Assembly (NCBI GenBank): GCA_039545355.1
Contig: BCJJ01000024.1
Coordinates: 124,001-188,000 of the forward strand
Source of the DNA: Trichosporon coremiiforme
Taxonomy: Eukaryota; Basidiomycota; Tremellomycetes; Trichosporonales; Trichosporonaceae
Reading direction: 5' to 3'
Length of the DNA stretch: 64,000 nt
Part shown: in pieces, positions 25,919-37,770 of the stretch
Layout: every line of letters begins with the position of its first letter
Position numbering within the stretch: the first letter of the stretch is position 1
Notes under the pieces: model-generated
What the model was told of the DNA's origin: nothing
What the model saw: the letters and a program-made list of their open reading frames with translations, nothing else
Databases searched by the model: none
Program-made: the position numbers and the translations under genes

Positions 25919-28005
25919 TTAGAGCGCAGCCAACCGCTCCTTGAGCGCGGCGGCGCCCTTCATCTCGCTCTCTCCCACGGCTTCGCGCACACTCTCCGAG
26001 GCAAGGATAGTCTTGGCCTCGTCAATCTTGTCCGTCTTGCTGAGCGCCTCGACGAGCTCGAGCATGACAAACGGCGCAGCAGCAGCGACCTTGGCGACGT
26101 TGGCGGCGGCGCCGGCGTCATCGCTGGCAATAGCGTCCCACGTCGCGGCGGCGACGTCCTTGCCGAGCTGCGCGTCGACGACCTCGATCTGCTTCGTCAC
26201 CATGCTGAAGTGCCCGCCGGCGAAGAGCGTCTTGTACGTCCGCGTCGCGTGCGCGAGCTCGAGCGGGTGCGTGCCGTCACCCACGAGGGGGGCCTGCAGC
26301 GGCGCCGTCAGCGCTGCAATCGCCGCGCTCTTGTCGCCGGAAGTGTACAGCATGATGTCCTGGACGAGCAGGCCGGCTCCCGGGTCGCGGACGAGGTCCT
26401 CGCCCTTCTCGGCCACGAGGGACAGGAGGCCGGGCGAGGCATAGCCGGCGATTTCCTTGCGACGCACCGCGGGATCTTTCTTCGACGTGCCAAGCTGGCG
26501 GGCCTCGAGCGCCGAGGCGGCGAGCGAGGCAAGCGTCGACGGGAGGAAGTGCCGGCTCGCCTTGGGCGTGAGGAGGTAGTGCAGAGCGCGCTTTCCAGTC
26601 TTGTCGAAGGCGAGCTCGGGCGCCAGGCCGACCAGGTCCGACACGAACGCCTTACCCATCATCTTCGTGTCGTCGACGACGTCAAAGGCCGTGAAGAGCA
26701 CCTGCTGCGCGTCGCCGTCCTTGGCAATCGCCTCGGTGTGCTTGCGCAGGTTCTGCAGGATCGACTTCCTGTCCTTGGCGCCTCCGCGGACGAGCATGGC
26801 GCGGACGACCGCGCTGCCGTCCTTCGTGTGCACGATCTCGGCGAGAGACTCGAGCGAAGCCTCAAGCAGCTCCTTGTACTTCTTCGCCGCGGCCTCGGGC
26901 GAGAGGAAGCGGTAAATGCACATCAAGTACTCGTGGACGAAGCGGTGGAAGATGGACTGGGCGAGAGCAGTCTTCTGCGTAGCGTTGAAGACCTCGATGA
27001 CACGCTCCTCGCACAGGTCGAGCACACGCTCCCGGCCAGCCTCGTTCATAGACTCGAGCGAGCCCTCAAGACCCGGAACGTCCGCACCGCCCTTGCCGCC
27101 GTCGAAGATCGCAATCTCGCGAGGGTAGAAGCCGCGGACCAGGAGGCGGCGCTCCTTGGCGGACGCCCAGAGGTCGTAAAAGTCGGACACCGGCTGAACG
27201 GCATCGGCGTGGAAGAGGAGAGAGGTGAGGTGGCGGCTGATGACGGGGATCAGGAGCGGGCGCATCGAGGGGCAGTATCGGATCAGCTTGGCCATGAGGA
27301 ACTTGGAGTACTTGGACTCCATCATCGCGCGCCACATCGGCTGGAGCTCCATCGCGACGCCGAGGCGCTCCTCCTTTCCACCGTACTTGACAATCTGTTG
27401 TTAGCCCGTTGAAGCGTATCGTAGCTTACAGTCTGCAGAATACGGGCTCCACGGTGTCCACGCGAAATCTCAGCGATGCGTCCTTTGACGGTGGCGTACA
27501 GGTCGGCGATCGCCTTCTTGCGCTCCTCCTTCGGCATCTCGGACTGACGCGCCTGCTCCCACACCGGCAGGATCTCCTGAAGCAGCGCGTGGGAGGGCAG
27601 GAGCGTCGTGCGATGCGGCTGGGCAGCGTGCAGAGCCGCACGCTCAGCCTTGCTCATCTTGCCGCGCTTCTCCGGCTCACCCTGTCCCTGCTCCTCAACG
27701 TCCATCTCCTCGTACTCGTCCTCGGGGAACTCGTCATCGCCCATCGAGACGTCGCTCTCGTCGCCGCCACCCTGCGTCACGGGCTTCTTGCGCTTCTGAG
27801 CAGGCATGTCGTCGGCGTCCTTCTCCTTCTTGGCGGGAGCCTTGCCCTTGCCCTTGGGCGCGGCGCCCTTGTTGTTGAACTTGCCGGCGGGCTTGCCAGC
27901 GGGCTTCTTGTTCTTCCAGCCGTCGGAGAACTTGGCCGACTTGGTGGGCGGCGCGCTCGAAGCCGAGTCGGCGCGGCGCTTCTGACCGTGCACTTTTGAG
28001 GACAT
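25919..28005 (-). CDS. PUF6: Puf6/PUM3-type pumilio-repeat protein (ribosome biogenesis)
   Basis: Puf6 is a nucleolar RNA- and DNA-binding protein with irregular pumilio repeats, needed for 60S subunit maturation (and ASH1 mRNA control in baker's yeast). Two exons: 28005-27430 and 27394-25919, intron 35 nt; 683 aa. The first about 130 residues are lysine-rich, with an acidic stretch (DEFPEDEYEEMDVEEQ) typical of nucleolar proteins. Puf-like repeats follow, including GRIAEISRGHRGARILQT (split by the intron), SKYSKFLMAKLIRYC, VHTKDGSAVVRAMLVRG and KTGKRALHYLLTPKASRHFL. The C-terminal part is the CPL domain. Length and order match human PUM3/KIAA0020. It is divergent from IRE1 across an 839-nt spacer. 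Confidence 0.92.
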
Positions 28006-28844
28006 TGTGTCGGTGTGTCGGGTCGTGTGAAGTGTGTATCGCAGCTTGGAAGCCTTCCCCGCCGCTCAATGACTTCAACAAATCTACCTTGACCAGGGCG
28101 ATCCAGAAATCTGAGCGGAGAGCTGCGGTATGTCCGTTCTGCATGACGTGTCATTACTCGACTATGTTGCCACCCAAAGGCCAAAAGCTGATAGTCAACG
28201 TGGTCCCACGGTCTGTGCAGTGAGCTCGTGATTCCTCGAATTCCTGCGATCCTGTATAGCCCCTGTGCATCTGCGAGTCTGCGGCTCTGCGGGTCTGGAG
28301 GCTAGCGTTTGGATAGCTTGGCTGCGGGTCTTGGCCACCCCCTGTGTCCTGTCGCAAGATCCAGGCGTCGACCTAAACCTTGACTTTATAGTTACGGCAA
28401 AGTGAAAACGCGGGATCAACACGCACACCAGGCAGCCAGGCATTCTAGGCAATCCAGGCTATCCAGGCAGTCCGCCTCCCAGTGTGCAGTGCATGGCCCA
28501 TGGGAGCACATCCGTGCAGAAACCATCTCTAATCCTCATCCGGCACACTGAGCTTAGTCGACTTAGCCAACCTCTTCTTCGCATTCTTTCCTCTTTTCAT
28601 CCCACTACTGGACTTTGACACCACTTTTTCTACCTTCTTCCGAAGCACGCACCGCCCTCACGCGATCCCCCCCACGCGCGCCGCCGACCGGTCTCCTATC
28701 CACCCGCCCCCCTTCCCACCAACTCTCCAACCCGCGATCTCGACTGTTCGAGGCTAGCGATGCGCGGTCTGAGCCCGCATCGCCGCCGCCCCACCTCGCT
28801 CTAACGACCGTCGATCTATATTTTCTTACCCCTCGACCTCTACC
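28006..28844. promoter_or_regulatory. Divergent promoter region PUF6 / IRE1 with repeat-like tract
   Basis: This 839-nt divergent region has, at about 28230-28290, a run of CTGCG-type repeats and at 28432-28470 four imperfect copies of CCAGGCA/TCCAGGC. The 16-mer at 28454-28469 recurs at 60257-60272. The right half (28560-28840) is pyrimidine-rich and is probably the long 5' leader of IRE1, with no ATG close before the start codon. No exon or RNA gene is called. Confidence 0.4.
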
Positions 28845-31800
28845 ATGATCCCGTCCTACCTGTTCGCCTGCATCGTCGCTCCCTTCCTCTTCTTGCTCGC
28901 CGCGTTTGCGACGCCGTCGCCTGTTGCTTCCCCGTTTGGGGTCGGCTTCGTGACCTCGGAGGACCGCGATGACGGTCCGAAGAGGGTAACGCCTGCGATC
29001 ACTGTGCAAGAGGAGCCCGACATTGAGGTCGACGTCCTTCCCTTCGTCCTCGTTTCCACCGTTGATGGTGCTCTCCATGCCATCGACAGGGAAGCGGGAC
29101 ATGTCCGGTGGACTTTAAGGGACGGAGTCGAACCCTTGGTTGGCGGAGGATCCACCAACAAGAGAGGAGACGACGTCGAGTACATCGTCGAGCCTCTCAG
29201 CGGGAACCTCTTCGTCCTCGAAGACGACAAGGGAGAACCGACCGTGCGCAAGCTCCCTCTTACGGTTGAGCAACTGTGAGTCCCGTTCCGCTTTTTTCTT
29301 CCTTCGCCGTGCTTCCTCAAACCACCCGGCCCTAGCGCGTTAATTTGATGAGCCGCAGCCGCTAACTCCTTGGAAGCATTGAGATTTCCCCCTCCAGTTT
29401 TCCCAACAATCCCAGTGTGATCTTCACCGGGGTCAAGCAGACCTCGCTTCTCACCCTCGATCTGCGAACCGGGCAGCAACTGGACCATTTCACGGCCACT
29501 CCTTTCGACAACGCGTCCTCGCCTGGCGTGTGCGAAAACGATCTTCTCGACGACCTCGAAGGCGCAGGCCGATCGCATCGCGACACCCTCTTCGTTGGAC
29601 GCACCGACTACACTCTTAAGATCACGACACAGACCACAAACGTCGATCTTTTCTCTCCCACGGCAACGGTGGCTGCTGCCAAGAACCGCCAGGAAACTGT
29701 CATTACGTACTCAACTTACACACCGAACGGGTATAATAAGGCTTTGGCCGAACAGTGGGCGAAGAATGCTGCGAAGAACGTCGAAGCACACCCCCGGATT
29801 CACGTCGAGCTCGGATTCAACGGAGAAGCCATCGGGATCCGGAACGGCAAGGTCTGGGCGACGAAGCTTGACTCGGTCGGTATCGCAGTCTACGACGTCG
29901 TCCAGCCTCTGTCTCCGGCTTCTGCGAACCCGGTGATTCTGCCGCAGCCTCCCATCGATCTCAAGGCGTTGGTGCCGCGATCAGCGACCATTCCGGCGCA
30001 CTTCCACCGGCCGCCTTCGACATACATCGGAAGCGTGCCTTTCACCCCGCATCACATGCTCTCCGGGCCCGCGGACCCGACCGAAACGAATGGTCAACCG
30101 GACGATAGCAGGGGAGACAAGACGACGCTCAAGCCCCGGCCTCTGTTGTTCGCGCAGTCGTCGAACGCCTATCCGTTCGTGAACGCGGCGCCGCCAGCCA
30201 AGCCCGGGAACGTGAATGGTTCCTTCCCGCTGTCGGACTACCTGCCGGAGCGGGATTCTCTGCTTCCTCAAGACAACCACTTCCGCCCTCTCATCGATCC
30301 GCCCAAGGAGACTGGCGCCGTCATGGAACCGCCTCCGAGTGAGGTCGTTCCTGTGCCAGAGGCGCCCAAATCTAGCAACCGAGGTTGGCCACTCTTTGTC
30401 TTTGAGACAATCGCCGTTTTGCTCGGTGGCGCAGCGGTGTATCAATGGGGCTTTTCGAAAGCCACCCAGGCTGCCTTAGCGACATCAGGTGCCCCGGCGT
30501 CAACGGCGTCGCCCCTTATCGCACCAGTCGAGGGACCCTCTGGTACGCCAATTGTGCGCTTTGAGAATCTGCCCGAGATTGGTAATGGGGGAGCGTCTCC
30601 GGAAGGAACGACGCCAACACCGACACCGAAGAAGAAGTCCAACCGCCGGCGAGTGCGAGGACGTGGCCGGAAGGGACGGCGCAACTCGGTCGGTCCGCGT
30701 GACGAGGGCGAAGGCGAGGGCGATGAAGACGCCGAGAGCTCTGCCGAGGAGCGCAAGTCACTTGACGTCCCTGTCATTGCTAGGAACACGTCCAGCCAGT
30801 CCCTTCACACCGACCAGGAGCGGCTAGGCATCTCCTCCGATGTCATCGGATTCGGCTCGCATGGAACCGTGGTCCTGAAGGGAACATGGGGTGGGCGACC
30901 AGTGGCCGTAAAGCGCCTTTTGTCTGACTTCGTGCGGTTAGCGAGCCAGGAGGTTAAGCTTCTTCAGGCAAGCGACGACCACCCGAACGTCATCAGATGT
31001 GAGTTGTGAGACGAAGTTCCTTAGCTGACCTCAGACTACTGCCAAGAGCGAAGAGACAACTTCCTCTACATCGCACTCGACCTTTGCCAGGCGTCGCTGG
31101 CTGATCTCATCGAGGCCCCCGATCGCCATGGCGAACTTGCGGCCAACCTCGACCATAAGAAGGCGTTATCGCAAATCACGTCAGGCCTGAAGCACCTCCA
31201 CACGATGAAGATCGTGCACCGTGACATCAAGCCTCAGAACGTGCTCGTATCGAAAGGAAAGGACGGATCGTTAAGGATGCTCGTCTCGGACTTCGGTCTC
31301 GCGCGGCGGCTTGAGCAGGGGCAGTCATCGTTCGCCCCGACAGCTAACAACCTGGCGGGGTCGCTCGGTTGGCGAGCGCCAGAGTGCATTCGAGGACAGG
31401 TCAAGCTCAATGAGGGCTTTGACCCCATCCTGACGACGCACTCAACTGGCAGCACAACGTCGTCGACCGGTTCGATCGGTGACCTGACGTCCATGTCGGA
31501 CGAGGGCACTCTCGTGAAGGGAGCTCCGCGTGCGCGTCTCACCAAGGCGGTCGACCTGTTCGCGCTCGGATGTCTCTACTTCTGGGTGCTGATGCACGGC
31601 GAGCACCCGTACGGCGAGACATACAACCGTGAGGCCAACATCGTGAAAGGTGATGCGGTCTACATGGACAAGCTCAGCATCCTGGGCGAGGAGGGGGTCG
31701 AGGCGCAGCACCTCATCAACCGGTTATTGTCTTCCGACCCGTCCGAGCGGCCAGACACGTCCGAGTGCCTTACGCACCCCTTCTTCTGGACGCCGGCGAA

Positions 31801-32256
31801 GCGCCTCGCATTCCTGTGCGACGCTTCGGACCGGTTCGAGATCATGGAGAACGACCCGCCCGAGTCGACGATTGTCATGCTCGAGGACGGCGCGCCCGAC
31901 GTGATCGGCAAGGACTGGTACTCACGCATGGACCGCGTGTTCACGTCGTCCCTTGGAAAATACAGGAAGTACAAGGGCGCGAGCGTTCGTGACCTGCTCC
32001 GAGCGATGCGTAATAAAGTGAGTCACTCTCTCTCTCTGCTTTTTTGAAGTAGACCCCTGGCTGACTTCAGAAAAACCATTACCAGGATCTCGAGCCGAGT
32101 GCGAAACGGCATTTCGGCGCGCTCCCGGCTGGATTCCTCAATTATTTCACGAACAAGTTCCCCAAACTCTTCCTTCACGTGTACCACGTCGTCCGCGACA
32201 GCCGTCTCCGCCACGAGACCATGTTCGAGGTCTACTTCCAGGAGAAGGAGAGTTAG
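28845..32256 (+). CDS. IRE1: IRE1, ER stress sensor kinase/endoribonuclease
   Basis: Ire1 senses unfolded proteins in the ER lumen and splices the mRNA of the bZIP factor Hac1/Hxl1. Four exons: 28845-29275, 29377-30998, 31035-32017 and 32071-32256; 1073 aa. There is a signal peptide (MIPSYLFACIVAPFLFLLAA), then the luminal beta-propeller with VSTVDGALHAIDREAGHVRW and VIFTGVKQTSLLTLDLRTG. The membrane segment lies near residues 480-500 (PLFVFETIAVLLGGAAVYQW) and is followed by a basic linker. The kinase has the GFGSHGTVVLKG loop, VAVKRL lysine, HRDIKPQN (near 745) and DFGLA (near 769). The KEN RNase domain ends HFGALPAGFLNYFTNKFPKL. For intron 1, acceptor 29376 (after CTAAC) restores the family patch before FPNNPSVIF; a second in-frame AG lies 21 nt on. 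Confidence 0.96.
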
Positions 32257-32552
32257 GCGCCGCTTGGTCAGAGCTTCATATCACACCGTGTTGTACTGTA
32301 GACGTTATCGTAGCATGCATAATTACGACTAGCAGAGCAGTCTGCACAGTCTGCACGATGGGCGAAGGCGAAGTAGCCGTTGCACGCGACTGTTTTTGTC
32401 GAACTGGACATGGTCGAGGCTGGGATGAGCTGAAGCTGAATTGGTTCCGCGACGCGTCGCGTGAAATGTTGACATGAGCGGCGGCTGGGCGGTGGATTTC
32501 ATCTGCCCATCTCAGCCAGCTCTCATTCACCCACACCTCACAGGACAGCACG

Positions 32553-33759
32553 ATGCCGTCGTCCTTCATCCTCGCGCCAGCCCCGGCCTCAACAGAGGAG
32601 CAAGTTCACCTCCTCCCCTTCTCGCTGGGGTACACAGGCCCCGCCCCCGTCTCTGCCTTCTTCCGCCCCCGCCCCGCCCCAGCCAACCACCCCTATCCGG
32701 GCTCGACGATCGCCTCTTTCCGCGGCCGTGCCCTCGTCGCGCAGGAACTGGAGCTGCCGAGGGGATACAAAGGCGTGATTCTGCAGGCCGAGGCGACGAA
32801 CTACTCGGGCGCTTCTGGCTCTAACACCGCTGCAGTGGAGGAGAGTGGCAGCCGGACGAGGGATGCCCCCCTCACGCCTGCGCCGAGCGCGACCTTGGTC
32901 GAGGGAGGGGGGAGGGTGACACGCTCGACGCGCGCCAAGGGAGCGGGACAAGTCGCGCTCGCCCGACCCAGAACACAGCGCGCCACGAGGACGCGGAATA
33001 AGCGAATCGCGCTCTCGGACGAGGAGGACGAGGACGAGGGAGACGACGTCGTCAAGCCGATGCCTAAGAAGCCGAAGGCTGCCCCAGTTTCCGCTCCCAT
33101 CATCAATGCGCCCGAGCCGGAAGTCAAGGAGGAGGCTGGAGAGGGAGCGGAGGGAGAGGAGGGGAGGAAGGAACGGAGAGACCGCCTCAAAACGCCTGAA
33201 GTCCCCGCCATCGTCGTGGTTCAGGCTACCCCTGGCGCGAGCCAGAGTGCGTCCCAGGCTCCGCCGTCACCGAGACCGACTAACGCCTCGTCTGAACCTT
33301 CGCCCGCTCCCGAAGCCAAGACCGACACCGACTCGACGGAAGTGAAAACCGAGGAGGTCGAGACGGAAGCCGTTGAAGAGCAAAAGAAGGCGGCGCGGCC
33401 ATCTGTCTCTTACGATGAGAACGAGGAGCCCTCCGACGTGCGCGTGCTCTACCCTTCTGCGTCCTTCAAGACGATCACGCTCTGGACGCCAGATGCGCCT
33501 ATGCCCGGTTTCGTGGCTGAAGAGCTCACCTCGACCCCTACCAAGACGAAGGAGGGCGAGGAGAGCGGGCTCGGACAGCTGCGCCGCTCGTGGTGGCGAC
33601 AGGGCGGAGCCGGCGAGGGCGGCGACGAGTTCGTGCGCGGTCTCGGAGAGTGGATCGGCCTCGGCGAGATTGTACGTTTCGATGTCTGTGTCAGCGAACT
33701 AACCCCAGATCCACAAACCGGTGTACCTCGACGACGAAACGAACGTGAAGAGCGAGTAG
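32553..33759 (+). CDS. Ribonuclease H2 subunit C, with long disordered insertion
   Basis: Rnh203/RNASEH2C is a non-catalytic subunit of RNase H2, which removes ribonucleotides from DNA. Two exons: 32553-33671 and 33709-33759, intron 37 nt; 389 aa. The N-terminal patch VHLLPFSLGYTGPAPVSAFF, then SFRGRALVAQELELPRGYKG, is the subunit C signature (Pfam RNase_H2_Ydr279-type C family). The C-terminal part has FKTITLWTPDAPMPG and ends GEWIGLGEIIHKPVYLDDE, matching the conserved HxPV end. Between them (roughly residues 90-310) lies an insertion rich in Glu, Pro, Ser and Arg, with acidic runs such as DEEDEDEGDD. This makes the protein more than twice the usual length of about 160 aa. The insertion shows no domain. 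Confidence 0.85.
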
Positions 33760-33903
33760 AATGTAACAGTATCAGTGACGTAGCCAATAATGCATGATTA
33801 GATATGTACACTACCCGCTTCGGGGGCAAGTTGTGTGTATGAACAAGAATGTGCTGTAAACTGAGTCTAGGGCCGTGCGGTGGAAAGGAAAGTGCGACAC
33901 GCT

Positions 33904-34882
33904 TTAGAACTTCTCGTCGTATCCAAACTTCTCGACGAAGGCGAAGAGCGCCTGCTCGAACGCCTGTCCCTTTGCGCGCTTCTTCTTGGACCCGCCGCGC
34001 TTCCATGCGTCCTCCTCCGTCTCGTCGTCGATGCCCTCGTCGAACGCGTACGACTTGCCCTCCCACTGCCGGATGAGCTTGAGCGCCTCCTTGTGCGAGC
34101 ACCACTGGCGCTTGCGCTCGTGACGCTCCTTCCTGCACTTGTCAGTCTCGACTCGGCAGCTTGGTCGTCGCTATGTGGCGGAGGCCCTGTCCGCCCTGCT
34201 CGCCCCCGTCGTAATGTTGCAGCCTTGGTGCACAGAGGAAAGAGGGGCTGACGACGGCCGCTCCCCCGCTCCCCCGCTCCCCCGCTCCATCGCAGTCCAG
34301 GAGGCACGCGTTTCAGGATTTTGCCACCAGCAGCTAGGAGACTCACCAGTCCTTGTCGAGGTCTTTCTCCGAGTCGATCGCGACGGCGTGGACGTGCCAG
34401 ATCTCCGCCCCGGGCTTGGCGCTCTCGATCGTGCAGAGCTCGGGGGAGATGTCGTCCTCGGGGATGGAGGCGGGGATACCGGCTGCGTCTGTCAGCCCCC
34501 AGAACATTCGGCGGCTCACCCTCCTCGTGCGCCTCGCGCGCCGCCGCCTCGCCAGACGTCTCGCCCTTCTCGACGCCTCCCTTGGGCACTGCAATGGGGT
34601 AGTTCGGCAGCAGATAAGTGCGTGGAATGCAGAAGGTTTGTTGTCAGCACGAATCCGTTTGATCTCTCGGAATGCCGGAACCGATTAACATGGAAGCTTT
34701 CCCAGCTTAGGAAAGCCTGTACACTTACTGATCCACAGGTTGGGGTGCTTGCGCGACGTGATGAGGAGGACGCGGCGCGTCTTCGGGCAGTGCACGACGG
34801 CGAGGCCGACGTGGCGGATCTTCATTGTCGTGAAGTACGAGCTGACGGAGGCGAAGCAGGCGGAGACGTCGAGACAGCTCAT
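33904..34882 (-). CDS. Nudix hydrolase, diphosphoinositol-polyphosphate phosphohydrolase (Aps1/Ddp1)-like
   Basis: The protein is likely to hydrolyse diphosphoinositol phosphates or diadenosine polyphosphates in the cytosol. Four exons: 34882-34729, 34588-34520, 34482-34347 and 34132-33904; 195 aa. The start of the fold, HVGLAVVHC, is followed by SRKHPNLWIMPKGG and the Nudix box G-x5-E-x7-REAHEEAGI, completed across intron 2 (37 nt). After the box the protein keeps EIWHVHAVAI and then WCSHKEALKLIRQ, which match the helix of the family. The basic tail (RGGSKKKRAKGQ) could be a nuclear signal. Introns 1 and 3 are long (140 and 214 nt), and intron 3 carries an 8-nt tandem repeat. An alternative start at residue 20 (34825, MKIRHVGLAV) is equally plausible. 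The substrate cannot be fixed from sequence alone. Confidence 0.82.
34260..34290. repeat. Intronic 8-nt tandem repeat (GCTCCCCC)
   Basis: Three full copies of GCTCCCCC and a partial fourth lie inside intron 3 of the Nudix gene. Confidence 0.85.
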
Positions 34883-35359
34883 TGTGTGCTGTGCAGTAGT
34901 GTGTGCGGGGCGGGTGGAGTTGTGGAGTGGAGGTTCAGACGTTTACGCAATTGTTTGTTTGCGGCGGCTGGTTCCGTATCCCTGGGGTGCACAGGGCGTA
35001 GGAAATGGATGGAATGCAATAGGAAAGATAGGGAAGGGGGCAAGGGGCCGGATTAGGACGTATATTAATAACGGAGAGGGCGTTACTGGACGGTTCCATG
35101 CTCCATGGGCACGTTCGTTCTCGATTAGGCCCCAACGACTCCTACGACTTCAAGGCCCAAGGGGGCCCAAGGGGGAATGGCAAGAAGCGACCTCTGCGGT
35201 CGTCATGTGGGTCTCGATCTGCAAACATTGCCGATTTCCGTTGATGAGCGCGCATTTATGGCTTGCGAGGATTGCAGATCTGCAGCAGTCGCAAAGTGAC
35301 AGAGCGACAGAAATGTTGGGTTACGCGCAGCTTTCTGGAAACGCACACGCCTCACGCAG

Positions 35360-35391
35360 ACAATCACGCGGAAGGACAATCACGCGGAAGG
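35360..35391. repeat. Tandem duplication, 16 nt x 2
   Basis: The unit ACAATCACGCGGAAGG occurs twice, head to tail and identical, in a gene-free tract. Confidence 0.9.
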
Positions 35392-37016
35392 ACATGTGAT
35401 TCCGACTTGACCCAAAGCGAGCAAGACACCGCGAGCACAGCCAAGGGCGAGCTAACTGAGGGCGCAGAGTAACGGTGCATTCCACGATGTCCTTGTTGAT
35501 GCTGCGCCGAAGACAAGTGCTGCGGGCGAGGCGAACGTGCGGACCGTCAGAATGACTAGCCTGCCCTTCGCCGTCACTCGTTAGTCACTCGAGCGTTGCT
35601 GCCAACTCGCTACCTGCCGATACTCGTCAGTGGCGCCAGAGTGACACAGCAGGTGACCGGTGACATTGGTTCTGACTCGGTATGAATGACGGGTCTCATG
35701 TCCGCCGGATCCGGCCAACCTCGTTGCTGGAAAGATGGCGCCGAGCAGAACTCTAACACTATTCACCATCGCGACCCAGTTTTGACGGCATCTTAGGTTC
35801 CATCATCTCACTCGTTCGGCAATGCCACCAAAGCATATCAGGTTTCGTCGTGTCTCGAATAGCTTTGCAGATTGAGGGCATGGATCGAGATTACTGCTAG
35901 TGTGCGGCCAAGATACGGCCGTGTCGCGCTTCTTGGCGAGCTATCAGTGCGGGTGAGCAGCTTCAGCTAGCGGACAGTCCAGAACGCCGTGATAGCGCCC
36001 AAGGTCGGGTTATCGTGCTGCGGGGGAGGCTCACGTGAACCCAGCGTTGCTCTATACCCGCGGCTGTTTATGCAAGACATTCCAGTACCCATGAGCAGCT
36101 CGTCAAAGCCGAACGCGGAGGGAAGCCCTTCGTCGGTTGGTCCCTCTTGTCCTGTCGTCTGTCAGACGATCCGGCAAGCAGGCTGCCGAACTGCCGGTAC
36201 TGCTCCTTGCTTGCTGAGCAATACTTGCTGACTGCTCTAACGAGAATTGACCGTTCAGACGACTCAGACGTGACTGGTTACCGGGGCAGCCTCGATCGAG
36301 GTGCGATACTTCTGATCACAGACACCGCGGCTGTCCTTGTCTGCTTAGTGCCGCGCTCCACGCACGATGCGAGATCTCGGAATGCGCACTTGTTACCGGC
36401 ACGCGGCAGCAGGTGCTACCCCTGGGCAATGCTGGTCAAGTTCCAAGCAGATCCCCTGGTCTGGAGCAAGACTATGTCGCCGCGAGACTTGACCTCGCCT
36501 CTCTATTCTCTCTCTACTCGCTCTACTTCTGTAGGTCTTGCACCTCGCGTCGCGCTGCATGGGACCCAAGTGCAACAACGACTCGATTCTGCAATACAGG
36601 ACCGGTTCCAAGATGCCGACCCCGCCGCGCGCCGCCGACTAACCTGGCGCTAAGTCTTAGCGGACCCACCCCGCAGCCGGGAGCATGCCCCGCACTAGGT
36701 GGTAACCGGTTTGAGACTTTTAGACTGATATGGCCCGTTTGGTAGGACGCAGCGTTTTGGAGCACCACTCAGCCAGCCTGACTGGCGGGCGCCATCGACG
36801 GATTTAGTCATGAGGAGAGCCAGGAGTGGCCTTTGCTGGAAGGGAATCCGGAAATTTCTTGTTCGATCGGGTGGAGCATGGAGCATGCAGATGCCTGGAT
36901 GCTTGTTGCCGGGCACCGGTTAGACCGGGTACGGTGTGTGAGGAGGGACGTTTGAACGAGATAAGCTAAGAGGGAGGCGGAGATAGACCCTGAACCGGTT
37001 ATCATTGGCGGGAGGG

Positions 37017-37078
37017 NNNNNNNNNNNNNNNNNNNNNNNNNNNNNNNNNNNNNNNNNNNNNNNNNNNNNNNNNNNNNN
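37017..37078. other. Assembly gap (62 N)
   Basis: Sixty-two undetermined bases sit between GGGAGGG on the left and GGGGGG on the right. The flanking G runs suggest an unresolved G-rich (possibly quadruplex-forming) low-complexity tract rather than a true break. Confidence 0.95.
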
Positions 37079-37740
37079 GGGGGGCAGGAGTGGGTGGGTG
37101 TGGGTATGCTGGCCCGGGTGGCCGGAGGGAGCAAGGGCTCGCAGGCTCGCAGGGCTGATCGACATGACGCACGCCGGCGCATCCGGCGCGCCGGGGCGTG
37201 CCCCGTGCTGGGCGTTGTGTGCGTGTCAGAGCCTGGCCGTTGACTGGTCTGTCTGCGCGGGGCGTCGTGGAGAATGATCCCGCGGCGACTACGTGCCAGG
37301 ATGATTGGACGGCGGGGCACTGCGGTGGACCTGAGATGAACAGTGCTCGGGTATGCTCACATGGCCCCGCTCATGCGCTCAGTCTGCAGTCTGGCCGCGT
37401 CCCGGCGTGCTCTGACGATGACCCGATGGCCTTATTTTGCAGACGCTGCTACGTGCCTGCACATACCAGGCCTGCGTGCTCTGCGCCGGACCCTGCACCC
37501 CTCCCTACCCTGCATCCTGTCAAGTCAACAGCCGACGAGCCGAACTACTATCATCCTGCATACCCAGTACCCAGCCAGGCCACACCTTCTCTGGCCCGCA
37601 CACCACTGATCACCTGGCCCGACAAATCGCTCTTCCTCAACTTCCTCGTCCTCATCGTCTGTCCCTCTTTGTAAATACACACTTCCTTACTCTATCGACA
37701 ATTCTCTTGCACCCATACATCCCTCCGACTCTTCTTGTCC

Positions 37741-37770
37741 GACCCGACCCGCCCCGCCCCGCCCCGCCCG
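37741..37770 (+). repeat. CCCCG-type short tandem repeat in a 5' leader
   Basis: Repeats of CCCGA/CCCCG run for 30 nt about 150 nt upstream of the lipase start, in a pyrimidine-rich leader. Confidence 0.7.

Noticed and set aside
25904..27412. 502-codon plus-strand frame opposite PUF6 (also 405 codons opposite RRB1 at 48472-49689)
   Set aside because: These are mirror frames caused by the GC-rich third positions of the real genes; the real ones have recognisable domains.
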